From contig DATMSB010000027.1 in NCBI GenBank assembly GCA_035565615.1, forward strand, positions 1 through 44,558: a DNA stretch of 44,558 nt, written 5' to 3'. The stretch is from Vulgatibacter sp035565615. Lineage in GTDB: Bacteria > Myxococcota > Myxococcia > Myxococcales > Vulgatibacteraceae. Position 1 is the stretch's first letter, and each line of letters opens with the position of its first letter. This document shows positions 1 through 7,808 of this stretch, piece after piece. Made by a program: the position numbers and the translations under genes. The notes beneath the pieces were generated by a model, which was not told where the DNA came from, ran no database searches, and was given only the letters and a program-made list of their open reading frames with translations.

Positions 1-324
1 GCCGCCGGCCAGGGCGAGGAGGAGCCGAAGAAGGAGGCCGCCGGCCAAGGCGAGGAGGAGCCGAAGAAGGAGGCCGCCGGCCAAGGCGAGGAGGAGCCGA
101 AGAAGGAGGACGCCGGCCAAGGCGAGGAGGAGCCGAAGAAGGAGGCCGCCGGCCAAGGCGAGGAGGAGCCGAAGAAGGAGGCCGCCGGCCAAGGCGAGGA
201 GGAGCCGAAGAAGGAAGCTGCCGGCGAAGGCGAGGAGAAGCCGAAGAAGGAGGCCGCCGGCGAGGGCGAGGAGAAGCCGAAGAAGGTAGCCGCCGGCGAG
301 GGCGAGGAGAAGCCCAGCGAAGGC
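1..324 (+). repeat. 36-bp in-frame tandem repeat (9 units)
   Basis: Nine units of exactly 36 bp start at 1, 37, 73, 109, 145, 181, 217, 253 and 289. The first six are nearly identical at DNA level (one has GAC for GCC at 109). The last three diverge, and the ninth breaks down after about 24 bp. The gradient from near-identical to degenerate suggests recent expansion by slippage or recombination on the upstream side, so further copies may lie outside the window. Confidence 0.95.
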
Positions 325-624
325 GCCCGCGGCTATCTGGGCATGACCACGCTGCCGATCTCGCTACCCGATCGGCTCGCGGAGAAGCTCGGCGTCGAGT
401 GCGGCCTCATCCTCCTCGGCGTGGAGCCCGACGGTCCGGCCGACGAAGGAGGCCTGCTCCTCGGCGACACGATCCTCTCGCTGGACGACCACCCGATGCG
501 GAAGACGGACGACCTCCGATCCCGGCTCGGACCGGGCAGCGTGGGGAAGAGCCTGCAGGCGAAGGTGCTGCGCGCCGGCGAGACGAAGCACCTGAAGCTC
601 GAGGTCGGCGCGGCTCCATCCTGA
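1..624 (+). CDS. PDZ-domain protein with acidic/lysine 12-residue repeats (5' end cut by window)
   Basis: The reading frame is open from the first base, so the start lies outside the window; 207 residues are visible. Residues 1 to about 104 are nine tandem copies of a 12-residue unit close to AAGQGEEEPKKE; later copies change Q to E and EEE to EEK. Residues about 110-203 form a compact PDZ-like domain: a GYLGM carboxylate-binding-loop-like start, then GVEPDGPADEGGLLLGDTIL, the usual way these domains present the 'substrate-loop, then G-D-x-I' core, as in HtrA/DegP C-terminal domains. The protease part, if any, is not visible. PDZ domains bind protein C-termini; the highly charged repeat is probably a flexible spacer. 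It converges on the SYLF gene. The PDZ call is fairly safe; the role of the whole protein is unknown. Confidence 0.8.
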   Translation, partial: AAGQGEEEPKKEAAGQGEEEPKKEAAGQGEEEPKKEDAGQGEEEPKKEAAGQGEEEPKKEAAGQGEEEPKKEAAGEGEEKPKKEAAGEGEEKPKKVAAGEGEEKPSEGARGYLGMTTLPISLPDRLAEKLGVECGLILLGVEPDGPADEGGLLLGDTILSLDDHPMRKTDDLRSRLGPGSVGKSLQAKVLRAGETKHLKLEVGAAPS

Positions 625-689
625 GCCGCGCCGTGCTCGAGGTCACCCGGGCCCGGATTCGGTCGCCGGTCCCGGATCGAGCACATGCA

Positions 690-2132
690 TCAGACGTGCG
701 CCGGCTCCTCCGCGTGTCGGGGCCGGCGCCGCTCCCCCTCACCCTTCTCACCCTTCGCGGCGCCGCCGCGCGGCTCGACCGCGGGCCGGGTCCGCCCGAG
801 CTCCAGCGCCGGATCGCGATCGGCCGGCTTCCCGCGCATCATCCCCGCCGGGCGGTAGATGAGCTTCTGGCCCCCGATCACGGCCTCGATCGCCATGCCG
901 CCCTCGGAGTGCACGTAGACCTGCATGCCCTGCTTGTAGTTGTTCGTGGCCGCGGCGCCCGCCTTCACGATCACGGCGGAGAGGTTGGCGGCGAAGCCGA
1001 CCTTGCCCTCCTTGAAGCGCTTGAAGGCCGCCTCGTCCTGGAAGAGCACGAGCTGGCTGTAGGTCTGCCCGCCGACCTGCACGCCGACGGTGATCTGCAT
1101 GAGCCCGGCGAAGCCCACCTGCTTGCCCTGCTTGAACACCTCTCCCTTCCCGTAGGAGCAGCCGAGGACGAGGCTCGCCCGGCCCACCGTGGGGTAGACC
1201 GCGTAGCCATACGCCTTTTCGAGCTGCTTCTTCAGGCTCGGATCCTTCGCCTTCATCCGCTCGAGGGTGGCGACGACGTCCGCGTGGAGCCGCTTGTCGG
1301 CCTCGGCCTCCTTCTGCAGCGCGGGGATGGGCAGGTGTCCGCCTGCCTCGCGGAGCTTGCCCACGACCTTGGAGCCCAGCTTGCGCAGCTTCTTCGCAGC
1401 GGTGGTCGAGCCGAGCTGCCGCAGGCTCTTCAAGGCGTCCTCCCCGGGGGAGGGATCGTCCTCCTCCGACGCCCCCTCGTCCTCGGACGCCCGCTGGCCG
1501 GAGCCGTCGCCGCCCTCCTCCGAAGACGCCTGCCGCTCCTCGGACTCCTCGTCGCCGGAGTCGCCCGACGCCCGCGCCTCTCGCGCCTCGGCCTCGCGGG
1601 CGTCGCCGGACGCCCGCGGTTCCTCGCCCTCCTTCGAAGAGCCCTCCGCCTCCAGCTCGCTCAGCGGCGGTTTCGCCGGCGGGATGAACATGAACTTCTG
1701 CCCGCCCAGCGACAGCTCGAGCAGCATACCACCGCGGGAGTAGGCGTGCGCCGTCACGCCGTCGAAGTTGGTGGTGCCCGACGCGGCGGCCTTCACGATC
1801 ACGGCGGAGGCGTTCGCCGTGAAGGCCACCATCCCGGTCCGGAACTCGTCGAGGACCTCCTTCTTCGGGAAGATCACCAGCTCGCTGAACGTCTGCCCGC
1901 CGAGCTGCACGCCGACCGTCATCTGGCTCAAGGTGGCGAAGCCGATCGATCGGCCCTGCTCGAAGACCTCGCCGTGGCCGTACGCGCCGCCGAGGACGGC
2001 GCTCGCCCTCCCGACGTACGGGAAGACCGCGAAGCCCCAGCTCTCGGCGAGCTCCTGCTTCAGGTTCGGATGCTTCTTCTGCAGCCGCGAGATCGTCGCC
2101 GCGGCGTCCGCGTGGATCGTGTGCTCGTTCAT
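690..2132 (-). CDS. Tandem SYLF (YSC84-type) lipid-binding domain protein
   Basis: A 480-residue protein with two homologous SYLF/YSC84 domains. The first spans residues about 8-152 (WGFAVFPYVGRASAVLGGAYG, then GVQLGGQTFSELVIF and ANASAVIVKAA). The second spans about 285-428 (YGYAVYPTVGRASLVLGCSYG, GVQVGGQTYSQLVLF, ANLSAVIVKAG). They are joined by an acidic, Ser/Glu-rich linker at about 160-235 and a Lys-rich stretch at 245-262. In characterised eukaryotic members the family binds phosphoinositides; bacterial members are poorly understood, so lipid binding is inferred. No signal peptide is seen. The start was chosen because GGGGA lies about 7 nt upstream and homology begins just after it. Most bacterial SYLF proteins have one domain, so the duplication is notable. 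Confidence 0.88.
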   Translation of the reverse strand: MNEHTIHADAAATISRLQKKHPNLKQELAESWGFAVFPYVGRASAVLGGAYGHGEVFEQGRSIGFATLSQMTVGVQLGGQTFSELVIFPKKEVLDEFRTGMVAFTANASAVIVKAAASGTTNFDGVTAHAYSRGGMLLELSLGGQKFMFIPPAKPPLSELEAEGSSKEGEEPRASGDAREAEAREARASGDSGDEESEERQASSEEGGDGSGQRASEDEGASEEDDPSPGEDALKSLRQLGSTTAAKKLRKLGSKVVGKLREAGGHLPIPALQKEAEADKRLHADVVATLERMKAKDPSLKKQLEKAYGYAVYPTVGRASLVLGCSYGKGEVFKQGKQVGFAGLMQITVGVQVGGQTYSQLVLFQDEAAFKRFKEGKVGFAANLSAVIVKAGAAATNNYKQGMQVYVHSEGGMAIEAVIGGQKLIYRPAGMMRGKPADRDPALELGRTRPAVEPRGGAAKGEKGEGERRRPRHAEEPAHV

Positions 2133-2257
2133 CGACGCATCCCCGTTCCCAAAGAAGCCGGCGACGCCACGCGTGCCGACCGCCCGAATCCAAACTTTGG
2201 TTGGAGTCGGGGGAGATTCAACGAGGCGGCCGAGGACTCGCGCCGCCGCACCCTCGA

Positions 2258-2662
2258 TCAATGGATCGGCGGCGGCGTCACCTCCTCCCGCCCGCGCCCT
2301 CGCCGCGCGTAGCCCGGCATGCCGCCGCCGAAGTCGAAACCGACGAAGGGCTCGTCTCCGAGGACCCACGCGTCGTGGCCGGGGCGGATGACGAAGGCGT
2401 CGCCCGGACCGATCTCCGCCCGCTCGCCGTCGTCCATCACCACCCGCATCCGCCCCGAGACGCAGTACCCGACGTGCGAGACCTCGCACGTCCTGGTGCC
2501 CGCCATCGGCGACACGTGGGTGGACCAACGCCAGCCCGGCTGCATCGTGACCTTCCCGATGGTCGTGCCGCCGAGGTGAAAGAGCTCGACCTGCCCCTCG
2601 TCCTCCTGGAAGGGCCGGGTTTCGTCCGGCGACCGGAGGTTCTTGATGGTGAGTCCCGCCAT
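2258..2662 (-). CDS. Small cupin-domain protein
   Basis: A 134-residue single-cupin protein. Residues about 30-115 form the barrel, with a WSTHVSP segment like the first cupin motif, a central GYCVSGRMRVVMDDGE strand pair, and GPGDAFVIRPGHDAWVLGD as the second motif with its conserved G-D and P-G-H. Metal-binding His residues appear in both motifs. The sequence resembles stand-alone cupins whose substrate is unknown, so no reaction can be assigned. GGAG lies about 7 nt upstream of the ATG. It lies upstream of the SYLF gene on the same strand, with a 125-nt gap, so co-transcription is possible but not evident. Confidence 0.82.
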   Translation of the reverse strand: MAGLTIKNLRSPDETRPFQEDEGQVELFHLGGTTIGKVTMQPGWRWSTHVSPMAGTRTCEVSHVGYCVSGRMRVVMDDGERAEIGPGDAFVIRPGHDAWVLGDEPFVGFDFGGGMPGYARRGRGREEVTPPPIH

Positions 2663-2874
2663 GGCTCGCTCCTGAAGTGCTCTCGAACCGCTGGAACATG
2701 GAGACGGCCCGGGCGGCGGGAAACCTTCGCCTCCACGCGACGAGGCACGCGACGAGGCGGGCCCGCGCCCGTTCGCCGGCTCGCTCGATCGACGGCGCGG
2801 GGTGGAAGAATTCGGCGGCCGGGTTAGAAAGGGGGGCCCGCGATCCCGCGCCCCTCGCTCCCCTGGAGGAATCC

Positions 2875-3210
2875 TTGAAGATCGGTCGGAACGCCCCGTG
2901 CCCGTGCAATAGCGGCAAGAAGTACAAGTTTTGCTGCGAGCAGACCGCCGCCAGGAAGGACTGGTCCAAGGTCGCCCTGGTGCTGACGGGCCTGGCGCTC
3001 CTCCTCGGCGCGGTGGGGATGGTGACGTCGATCGCCGGCTCCGACGAACTCGACGGCCTGGTCTGGTCCGCCGAGCACGGGCACTGGCACACCGCCGACG
3101 GCCGGGAGGTCGGGGCGGCCGCGGGCGCACGCGCCCTGCCGCCGCCAGGCCCCGCGCCGGAGGGCAAGGTCTGGTCTCCGGAGCACGGCCACTGGCACGA
3201 CGCCGAGTAG
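2875..3210 (+). CDS. SEC-C motif membrane microprotein with two EHGHWH motifs
   Basis: A 111-residue protein. The TTG start was chosen because GGAGGA lies 4 nt upstream and the SEC-C motif begins immediately after. Residues 5-21 are the SEC-C zinc-binding motif (C9, C11, C20, C21; CPCNSGKKYKFCC), known from the C-terminus of SecA and from many small proteins. A single transmembrane helix follows at about 32-54. The C-terminal tail carries two copies of VWS(A/P)EHGHWH (residues 63-72 and 99-108), separated by a Pro/Ala/Gly linker. With the positive inside rule (K/R before the helix) the SEC-C end should face the cytoplasm and the His motifs the periplasm. Metal binding by the HGHWH tails is inferred. 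It diverges from the cupin gene. Confidence 0.8.
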   Translation: MKIGRNAPCPCNSGKKYKFCCEQTAARKDWSKVALVLTGLALLLGAVGMVTSIAGSDELDGLVWSAEHGHWHTADGREVGAAAGARALPPPGPAPEGKVWSPEHGHWHDAE

Positions 3211-3276
3211 GCGGCCGGCCGCTCGCGCGGCGAAGCTGATAGAGTCGATCTCCCCCGGTGAGAAGGAGATTGGCTC

Positions 3277-3951
3277 ATGAAGTTGACGACCCTTGCCCTC
3301 GTGGGACTCCTGGCGACCGTTCGTTGCCCCAGCATGCCGGAGGAGCCTCCGCCTCCCGACGAGAACGAGGAGGAGTGCTGGGGCATGACGACGTCCCTGC
3401 CGACCTGCGAACCAGGCACCGAGCAGATCGATCCCAGGCGAGATCCGCGCCTGGGCTTCAACAAGCGCTACTACGAGGGGCCGCAGTCTGCGGTGGTCGC
3501 CTCGGTGTCGGGCGAGAGCATGGTCCTCGAGGGGCCCTGGAACATGCCCTACACCTTCACCTGGTTCGAGCCGCTCGACGGCCTCTTCCAGGAGGGCGAC
3601 GAGGTCGTGCTCTCCGGCGGCGACTGGGACCGCGTGGAGGGCCCGCGGGGCACCGTGGCCCACGCCCGGGTCGGCGGCTTCTCGATGAGGTCGCCCACCC
3701 CCGTCGTCGCGGACGGCGCCGAGATGGGCTTCTTCGCCGAGTGCGCCACCGGCAGCACCACCTTCGTGTACGGCGTCGTGGCGACGCTCGGTGAGGAGAC
3801 GGTCACCGTCTCCCAAGGCGAGCGGGGCTCGATCGCGGGATGGGAGTTCCTGCACCACGGCGCCGTCTCTGCTCCCGGCTTCGTGGAGGACTGCGTGGTC
3901 GCGGAGGGCATGTTCTACGGCGCGATCTCCGCCTGGACCACGGCCCCCTGA
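3277..3951 (+). CDS. Secreted hypothetical protein
   Basis: A 224-residue protein preceded by GAAGGAG 8 nt upstream of the ATG. The N-terminus (MKLTTLALVGLLATVRC) looks like a signal peptide. The Cys at 17 has Arg before it, which is a poor lipobox, so lipid attachment is doubtful. An acidic/Pro linker follows (EEPPPPDENEEE), then a beta-rich body with Cys at about 34, 43, 151 and 200 that may form disulfides. I do not recognise a family. It lies alone between the SEC-C gene and the remnant of a UV endonuclease gene; the 150 nt after it hold no gene. Confidence 0.72.
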   Translation: MKLTTLALVGLLATVRCPSMPEEPPPPDENEEECWGMTTSLPTCEPGTEQIDPRRDPRLGFNKRYYEGPQSAVVASVSGESMVLEGPWNMPYTFTWFEPLDGLFQEGDEVVLSGGDWDRVEGPRGTVAHARVGGFSMRSPTPVVADGAEMGFFAECATGSTTFVYGVVATLGEETVTVSQGERGSIAGWEFLHHGAVSAPGFVEDCVVAEGMFYGAISAWTTAP

Positions 3952-4106
3952 CCGATCGCGCCTCCACAAACCAGGAGACGTGTGAGGATGCGCGGCCGGT
4001 GAAGACCGCGCCGCGCCATCCGAGAGCCGACGCACCTGCTCGTCGTACGCGTCTGCGAGCTGCAGCAGCGACTCCTTGCAGCGTTTCTGGGTCGAGGAGC
4101 CGTGCA

Positions 4107-4393
4107 TCAGCGCGGACCTCGCCGGGCATGTCGCCGAGGAGGCGGTGGGCGGTGGCGAGCGCGGTCGGCCGATCGAGCGCGGCGCCGCCGAGGTGGAGCA
4201 CGATCCGCGCTTCGGCGCCCTGCCCCAGCAGGTCGAGCACCCGCGCGAGGAGGATCCGCTCCAGCTCGCCGAGGTTTCGCTCCACGAGCGCCTCGAGCCG
4301 CTCCGGCGTCGCGTTGGCGAGGCGGGTGGTGTGGCTCGCCCCGATGCCGAGCGTCAGGCAGGTGGCCACGTAGCCGAGGCGAACGGGCTGCAT
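4107..4393 (-). pseudogene. uvsE: UV DNA damage endonuclease (UvsE/UVDE) remnant, internally deleted
   Basis: The first 46 residues after the ATG at 4393 match the start of UVDE endonucleases: (V)RLGYVATCLTLGIGASHTTRL, then ERLEALVERNLGELERIL. The frame then jumps directly to VLDLLGQGAEARIVLHLGGAA and a TALATAHRLLGDMPGEVRA stretch, which in intact UVDE lies more than 70 residues further on, and after about residue 95 homology is lost. The TIM-barrel metal ligands between and beyond these blocks are missing, so no active enzyme can be made. Intact family members have about 280-320 residues and nick DNA 5' of UV photoproducts. Identification comes from motif recall, not a search. It starts 40 nt after the histidine kinase stop, on the same strand. 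Confidence 0.62.
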
Positions 4394-4433
4394 CGATCCT
4401 CGTCTTGGGGATCCCCGCCGCCCGAGCGTCGCT

Positions 4434-5849
4434 TCAACGGCCCTCGGCGGAGCGACCGAGCGGCAGGCGGATGCGGAAGGTCGAGCCCTCGCCTACCTCG
4501 CTCTCGAACTCGATCTCGCCTCCGTGGGCGTGCACGAGGCGCCGCGCGACCGAGAGGCCGAGGCCGACCCCCGGGATGCCCTCCGCCGGCCCCGTCGAGC
4601 GCCGGAAGGGCTCGAAGACGAAGGCGCGCTCCTCCGGAGGGATCCCGAGCCCCCGGTCCTGCACCTCGATCACCGCCCAGGAGCCCTCGGTGCGGAGGCG
4701 CACGTCCACCGGCCCCCCTTCGGGCGCGTACTTGATCCCGTTGGAGACGACGTTGGCGAGGACCTGCGCGATCCGGGTCGGGTCGAACCGGGTGCGGACG
4801 GGCTCGGCGGGGAGCGCGCAGCGGACCTCGTGGATCTCCGACGCCTCGTCGTAGAGATCGCAGGTGTCGCGGACCACGTCGCGCAGGTCGGCCTCCACCA
4901 GGCGCAGCTCGAACTGACCCGCCTCGAGCCGACCGACGTCGAGCAGATCGTCGACCAGGCGGTTCATGCGATCGACGTGTCGCAGCACCCGCGCCACCTG
5001 CCGCCGCTGCCCTTCCGTCTCGGCCTTCCGCTCGGAGAGCTGCGCGGCGGCGCGCAGCGCGGTGAGCGGGTTGCGCAGGTCGTGCGCCACGCCGGAGAGG
5101 AAGGCGAGCTGCTGCGCGCGGCGTGCGGCGATGAGATCCATCAGCGCGTTCACGTCGGCGCCGATGGCCTGGAACTCGGTGGGGCCGGCCACCGGGACGC
5201 GCACGGTGTGGTCCTTCGCCTGGGCGGCGAGCCCCTTTCGGAGCCGGACGATGGGGAGGTAGATGAGCCGGCGGGTGAAGGTGCTCACCAGGGGGAAGCT
5301 CACCGCGGCGGCCAGGACGCCGAGCGCGGCGAAGAAGATCGCGACGCGGGTCCAGCTCACCGCGTCGTCGATCACCTGATCCGCCTCCTTGGCGATCACG
5401 TCGAGGAAGGCGACCGCGTCGGCCTCCGCCGCCAGGAAGTCCTGCAGGCGCACCCGGCGCGTGCCCGGAGCGGCCGAGAGCACGTCGTGGCGCAGCGCCT
5501 CCGTGGTGGCGTCGAGGCGCGAGAAGCTCGCCGACGCCTCGGGCGACTTGGGGAGTTGGCGCGCGAAGTCGAGCCACTGCGCGAGGCGTGCCTCCGACTC
5601 CTCGAACTCCGCCTTCCAGCGGGGCTCCCCCGTGTCCCCGTAGAGCTCGTGCGATCGGGCGGCCCGAAAGAGGGCGGTCTGGATCTCCCAGGCGGCGCGG
5701 TCGCCGTCCAGCGCGCGGCGGTACTGGGCAGACAGTGTCGACAGCCGGACCACCGTGACCACGAGCGCCGCGACCAGGGCGAGAACGAGGATCGTGAGGA
5801 GGGTCCCGAGGAGCAGGAACGCACGCCGGAGGCTTGGGGAGCGGCCCAT
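4434..5849 (-). CDS. Membrane sensor histidine kinase
   Basis: A 471-residue protein with transmembrane helices at about 10-33 and 168-190, bracketing a roughly 135-residue periplasmic, largely helical sensor region (a four-helix-bundle type is likely). A HAMP-like linker follows (about 190-245), then the HisKA H-box AHDLRNPLTAL with phospho-acceptor H256. The ATPase domain has an N-box (NVVSNGIKYAP, about 366-376), G1 (DRGLGIP, about 398-404) and G2 (GVGLGLSVA, about 427-435). All catalytic motifs are intact. No response regulator is adjacent, so this is an orphan kinase whose signal and partner cannot be told from context. The 248 nt upstream contain no gene that I can support. Confidence 0.93.
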   Translation of the reverse strand: MGRSPSLRRAFLLLGTLLTILVLALVAALVVTVVRLSTLSAQYRRALDGDRAAWEIQTALFRAARSHELYGDTGEPRWKAEFEESEARLAQWLDFARQLPKSPEASASFSRLDATTEALRHDVLSAAPGTRRVRLQDFLAAEADAVAFLDVIAKEADQVIDDAVSWTRVAIFFAALGVLAAAVSFPLVSTFTRRLIYLPIVRLRKGLAAQAKDHTVRVPVAGPTEFQAIGADVNALMDLIAARRAQQLAFLSGVAHDLRNPLTALRAAAQLSERKAETEGQRRQVARVLRHVDRMNRLVDDLLDVGRLEAGQFELRLVEADLRDVVRDTCDLYDEASEIHEVRCALPAEPVRTRFDPTRIAQVLANVVSNGIKYAPEGGPVDVRLRTEGSWAVIEVQDRGLGIPPEERAFVFEPFRRSTGPAEGIPGVGLGLSVARRLVHAHGGEIEFESEVGEGSTFRIRLPLGRSAEGR

Positions 5850-6097
5850 CGGGAGTCAAGGTGCGTCCTTTCCCGGGACGGGGCCAGCCGCCGGCCACGC
5901 CCCTGCCCGTCCTCGTCCCTTCGGGTCGTCCGTGCCGGCGCTCTCGACCGCGAGGTGGCGCCGGCACCTCGCAGACGCGAGCCGGCGCCGCGCCTCCGCC
6001 CGTCCACTCGAGGGCTCGACTTCCCTGGCGCCGGCGTGGCCAGGCCGTCCGCCCCGATTGGCTTGTCGCGGCCGATGCCGGGCCCTACAGGTCGGGG

Positions 6098-6777
6098 ATG
6101 GTTCCGTTCTCCATCCTGGATCTCGCACCGATCGTGCGGGGAGGCGACGCGGCGCAGGCGCTGCGCAACTCGCTCGACCTCGCCCGGCACGCCGAGCGCT
6201 GGGGGTACCGCCGCTTCTGGCTCGCCGAACGCCACAACATACCCGGCATCGCCAGCTCCGCCACCGCCGTGGTCATCGGGTACGTCGCCGGCGGCACCCG
6301 CACGATCCGCGTCGGCGCCGGCGGCGTGATGCTGCCCAACCACGCGCCGCTCCCCGTCGCGGAGCAGTTCGGCACCCTCGCCGCCCTCTACCCCGGCCGC
6401 ATCGACCTCGGCCTGGGCCGGGCGCCGGGGACGGATCCCGTCACCACCCACGCCCTCCGCCGGGGTCCGGCCTCCGCCGACACGTTCCCCGACGACGTGC
6501 TGGAGCTGCAGGGATACTTCAAGCCCGCGGCGCCGGGTCAGGCCTCCGGTCGACGACCCCGCCGACTTCGCGTCGCCCGCCGAGCTGGCCGCGCTCTCGC
6601 ACACGCTGGCCTACTCCGCGGTGGGCGCGATCGACGAGGTGCGGCGCGATCCGGATCTTCCTCGAGCGCACCCGGGTCGACGAGCCGATCCTTTCGTCCC
6701 ACCTGTACGACCACGCCGCCCGGCTGCGCTCGTTCGAGCTGGCGGCGCAGGTGCGCGACGAGCTCGCGTCCAGCTGA
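6098..6777 (+). pseudogene. Luciferase-like (LLM class) flavin monooxygenase, internal deletion plus frameshift
   Basis: The N-terminal 145 residues from ATG 6098 (PFSILDLAPI, RFWLAERHNIPG, GAGGVMLPNHAPL, GRIDLGLGRAPGTD) are typical of the MsnO8-type LLM family. After ELQGYFKPAAPGQ the sequence jumps into another frame that reads PPVDDPADFASPAELAAL and VGAIDEVRR. This is the region near the end of intact family members, so about 130 residues have been lost. A second frameshift near 6650 (consistent with loss of two bases) moves into RIFLERTRVDE and YDHAARLRSFELAAQVRDEL before the stop. Family enzymes use FMN or F420 on unknown substrates. The product is not functional. Identification is from recalled family motifs. 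Confidence 0.75.
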
Positions 6778-6807
6778 TCCCCGTTCCCGACCAAGGTAGT
6801 GCCCGGC

Positions 6808-6821
6808 GGCGCCGCGGCGCC
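6808..6821. terminator. GC palindrome between convergent genes
   Basis: GGCGCCGCGGCGCC is a perfect 14-bp palindrome in the 64-nt gap between the monooxygenase remnant and the VOC gene, which converge here. It could fold as a bidirectional terminator stem, but there is no T-tract on either side, so this is weak. Confidence 0.25.
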
Positions 6822-6841
6822 ACCGGACGGGTCGATCGGCC

Positions 6842-7279
6842 CTACTCGAACATCCGGGTGTAGCGGCGCTGCATCTCCTCGGGCGTCACCTCCTCGATCT
6901 CGTGGCCGATGAGCCACTCGTGCCCGAAGGGATCCACCACGGCGCCGGACCGCTCGCCGTAGAACTGATCCTTCGGCGGCCGGACGACGGTGGCGCCGGC
7001 CTCCTCCGCCCGGCGGATGACGGCGTCGGCGTCGTCGACGTGCAGGTGCAGGCTCATGCCCGTGCCGCCGATCGTCTGCGGACCGACGATCCCGAGCTCG
7101 AGGAACTCCTCCGAGACCATCAGGATCGTCCCGGCGAGATCCAGCTCGACGTGACCGATCCGGCCGCTGGGCTCCACGAGGCGGGACCTCTCCTTCGCAC
7201 CGAAAACCCTCCCGTAGAACTCGACCGCCCGGGCGGCGTCCTTCACCCGCAGGTAGGGGTACATCTCTCGAATCGACAT
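6842..7279 (-). CDS. VOC-family (glyoxalase/bleomycin-resistance fold) protein
   Basis: A 145-residue protein. It starts MSIREMYPYLRVKDAARAVEFY, the usual first beta-alpha unit of the VOC fold, and continues with GRIGHVELDLAGTILMVSEE, SLHLHVDDADAVIRRAEEAGA and DPFGHEWLIGHEIEEVTPEEM. This is close to the PhnB/YciN-like 'glyoxalase-type' proteins often paired with AraC regulators. Candidate metal ligands are H43, E45, H79 and the late GHEW His/Glu. AAGGAGAAG lies just upstream of the ATG. The substrate is unknown. The decayed AraC gene lies directly upstream, and its frame runs 37 nt into this gene, so the two were probably one operon. Confidence 0.87.
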   Translation of the reverse strand: MSIREMYPYLRVKDAARAVEFYGRVFGAKERSRLVEPSGRIGHVELDLAGTILMVSEEFLELGIVGPQTIGGTGMSLHLHVDDADAVIRRAEEAGATVVRPPKDQFYGERSGAVVDPFGHEWLIGHEIEEVTPEEMQRRYTRMFE

Positions 7280-7808
7280 CGCTCTTCTCCTTGCTCGTGC
7301 GACTTGCGAGGGCATCCTCGGCCCAGACGCCGCGCCTCGTCTTGAACGGAATTGACCAGGGGCGCGTGGTTCGGATGGAGCGCCGGCGCGCTTCGGTACC
7401 TGCCCGGCGTGATCCCGGCCAGGGCCCGGAACTCCCGGGTGAGGTGGGCCTGATCGGCGTAGCCCGCGTCCTGGGTGACCGCGGCGAGGGAGGCGAGGGG
7501 GCCGGAGGAGAGCGCCGCGACCGCGCGCTGGAACCGGAGGAGGCGGAGGAGGAGCTTGGGCGCGAGCCCCACCTCGCGCCGAAAGAGCGCGATGAAGTGC
7601 CGGTGGCCAGGGTTCGTCCGACGAGGTCGGCGTCGTCGGCGTGCACCCGCAGCGGCGGACCCACCAGCCGAAACGCGAGGTGGGTGACCCCCGTGGGGAG
7701 CACGCGCTCTCGCGGCGCACCCACCACCGGCGCCGCGCCCGGGACGGAGGCCCACAGCGACTTCACGAGGTCGCGCAGACGCGGATCCCGGGGCGACCGG
7801 TGGATCAC
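7243..7808 (-). pseudogene. AraC-family transcriptional regulator, internally deleted and frameshifted
   Basis: From the GTG at 7808 the frame reads the N-terminal part of an AraC regulator with a DUF6597-like sensor domain (RSPRDPRLRDLVKSLWAS, then RERVLPTGVTHLAFRL). Near 7610 homology moves to a different frame, which reads GHRHFIALFRREVGLAPK followed by LASLAAVTQDAGYADQAHLTREFRALAGITPGRYR, the AraC helix-turn-helix with its usual second helix pair. The C-terminal half of the sensor and the first HTH helix are missing, so a deletion plus frame change has fused the two ends. The GTG overlaps the stop of the upstream membrane-protein gene (GTGA), evidence that it was once translationally coupled to it. 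Confidence 0.75.

Noticed and set aside
399..2312. A 637-codon plus-strand frame across the PDZ and SYLF genes
   Set aside because: It spans convergent genes and the translation is low-complexity Arg/Leu-rich; the SYLF motifs on the other strand are convincing.
3803..4106. Extension of the UV endonuclease frame to 3803
   Set aside because: Homology ends near 4107; the rest is Arg/Ser/Pro-rich and overlaps the secreted hypothetical gene on the other strand.
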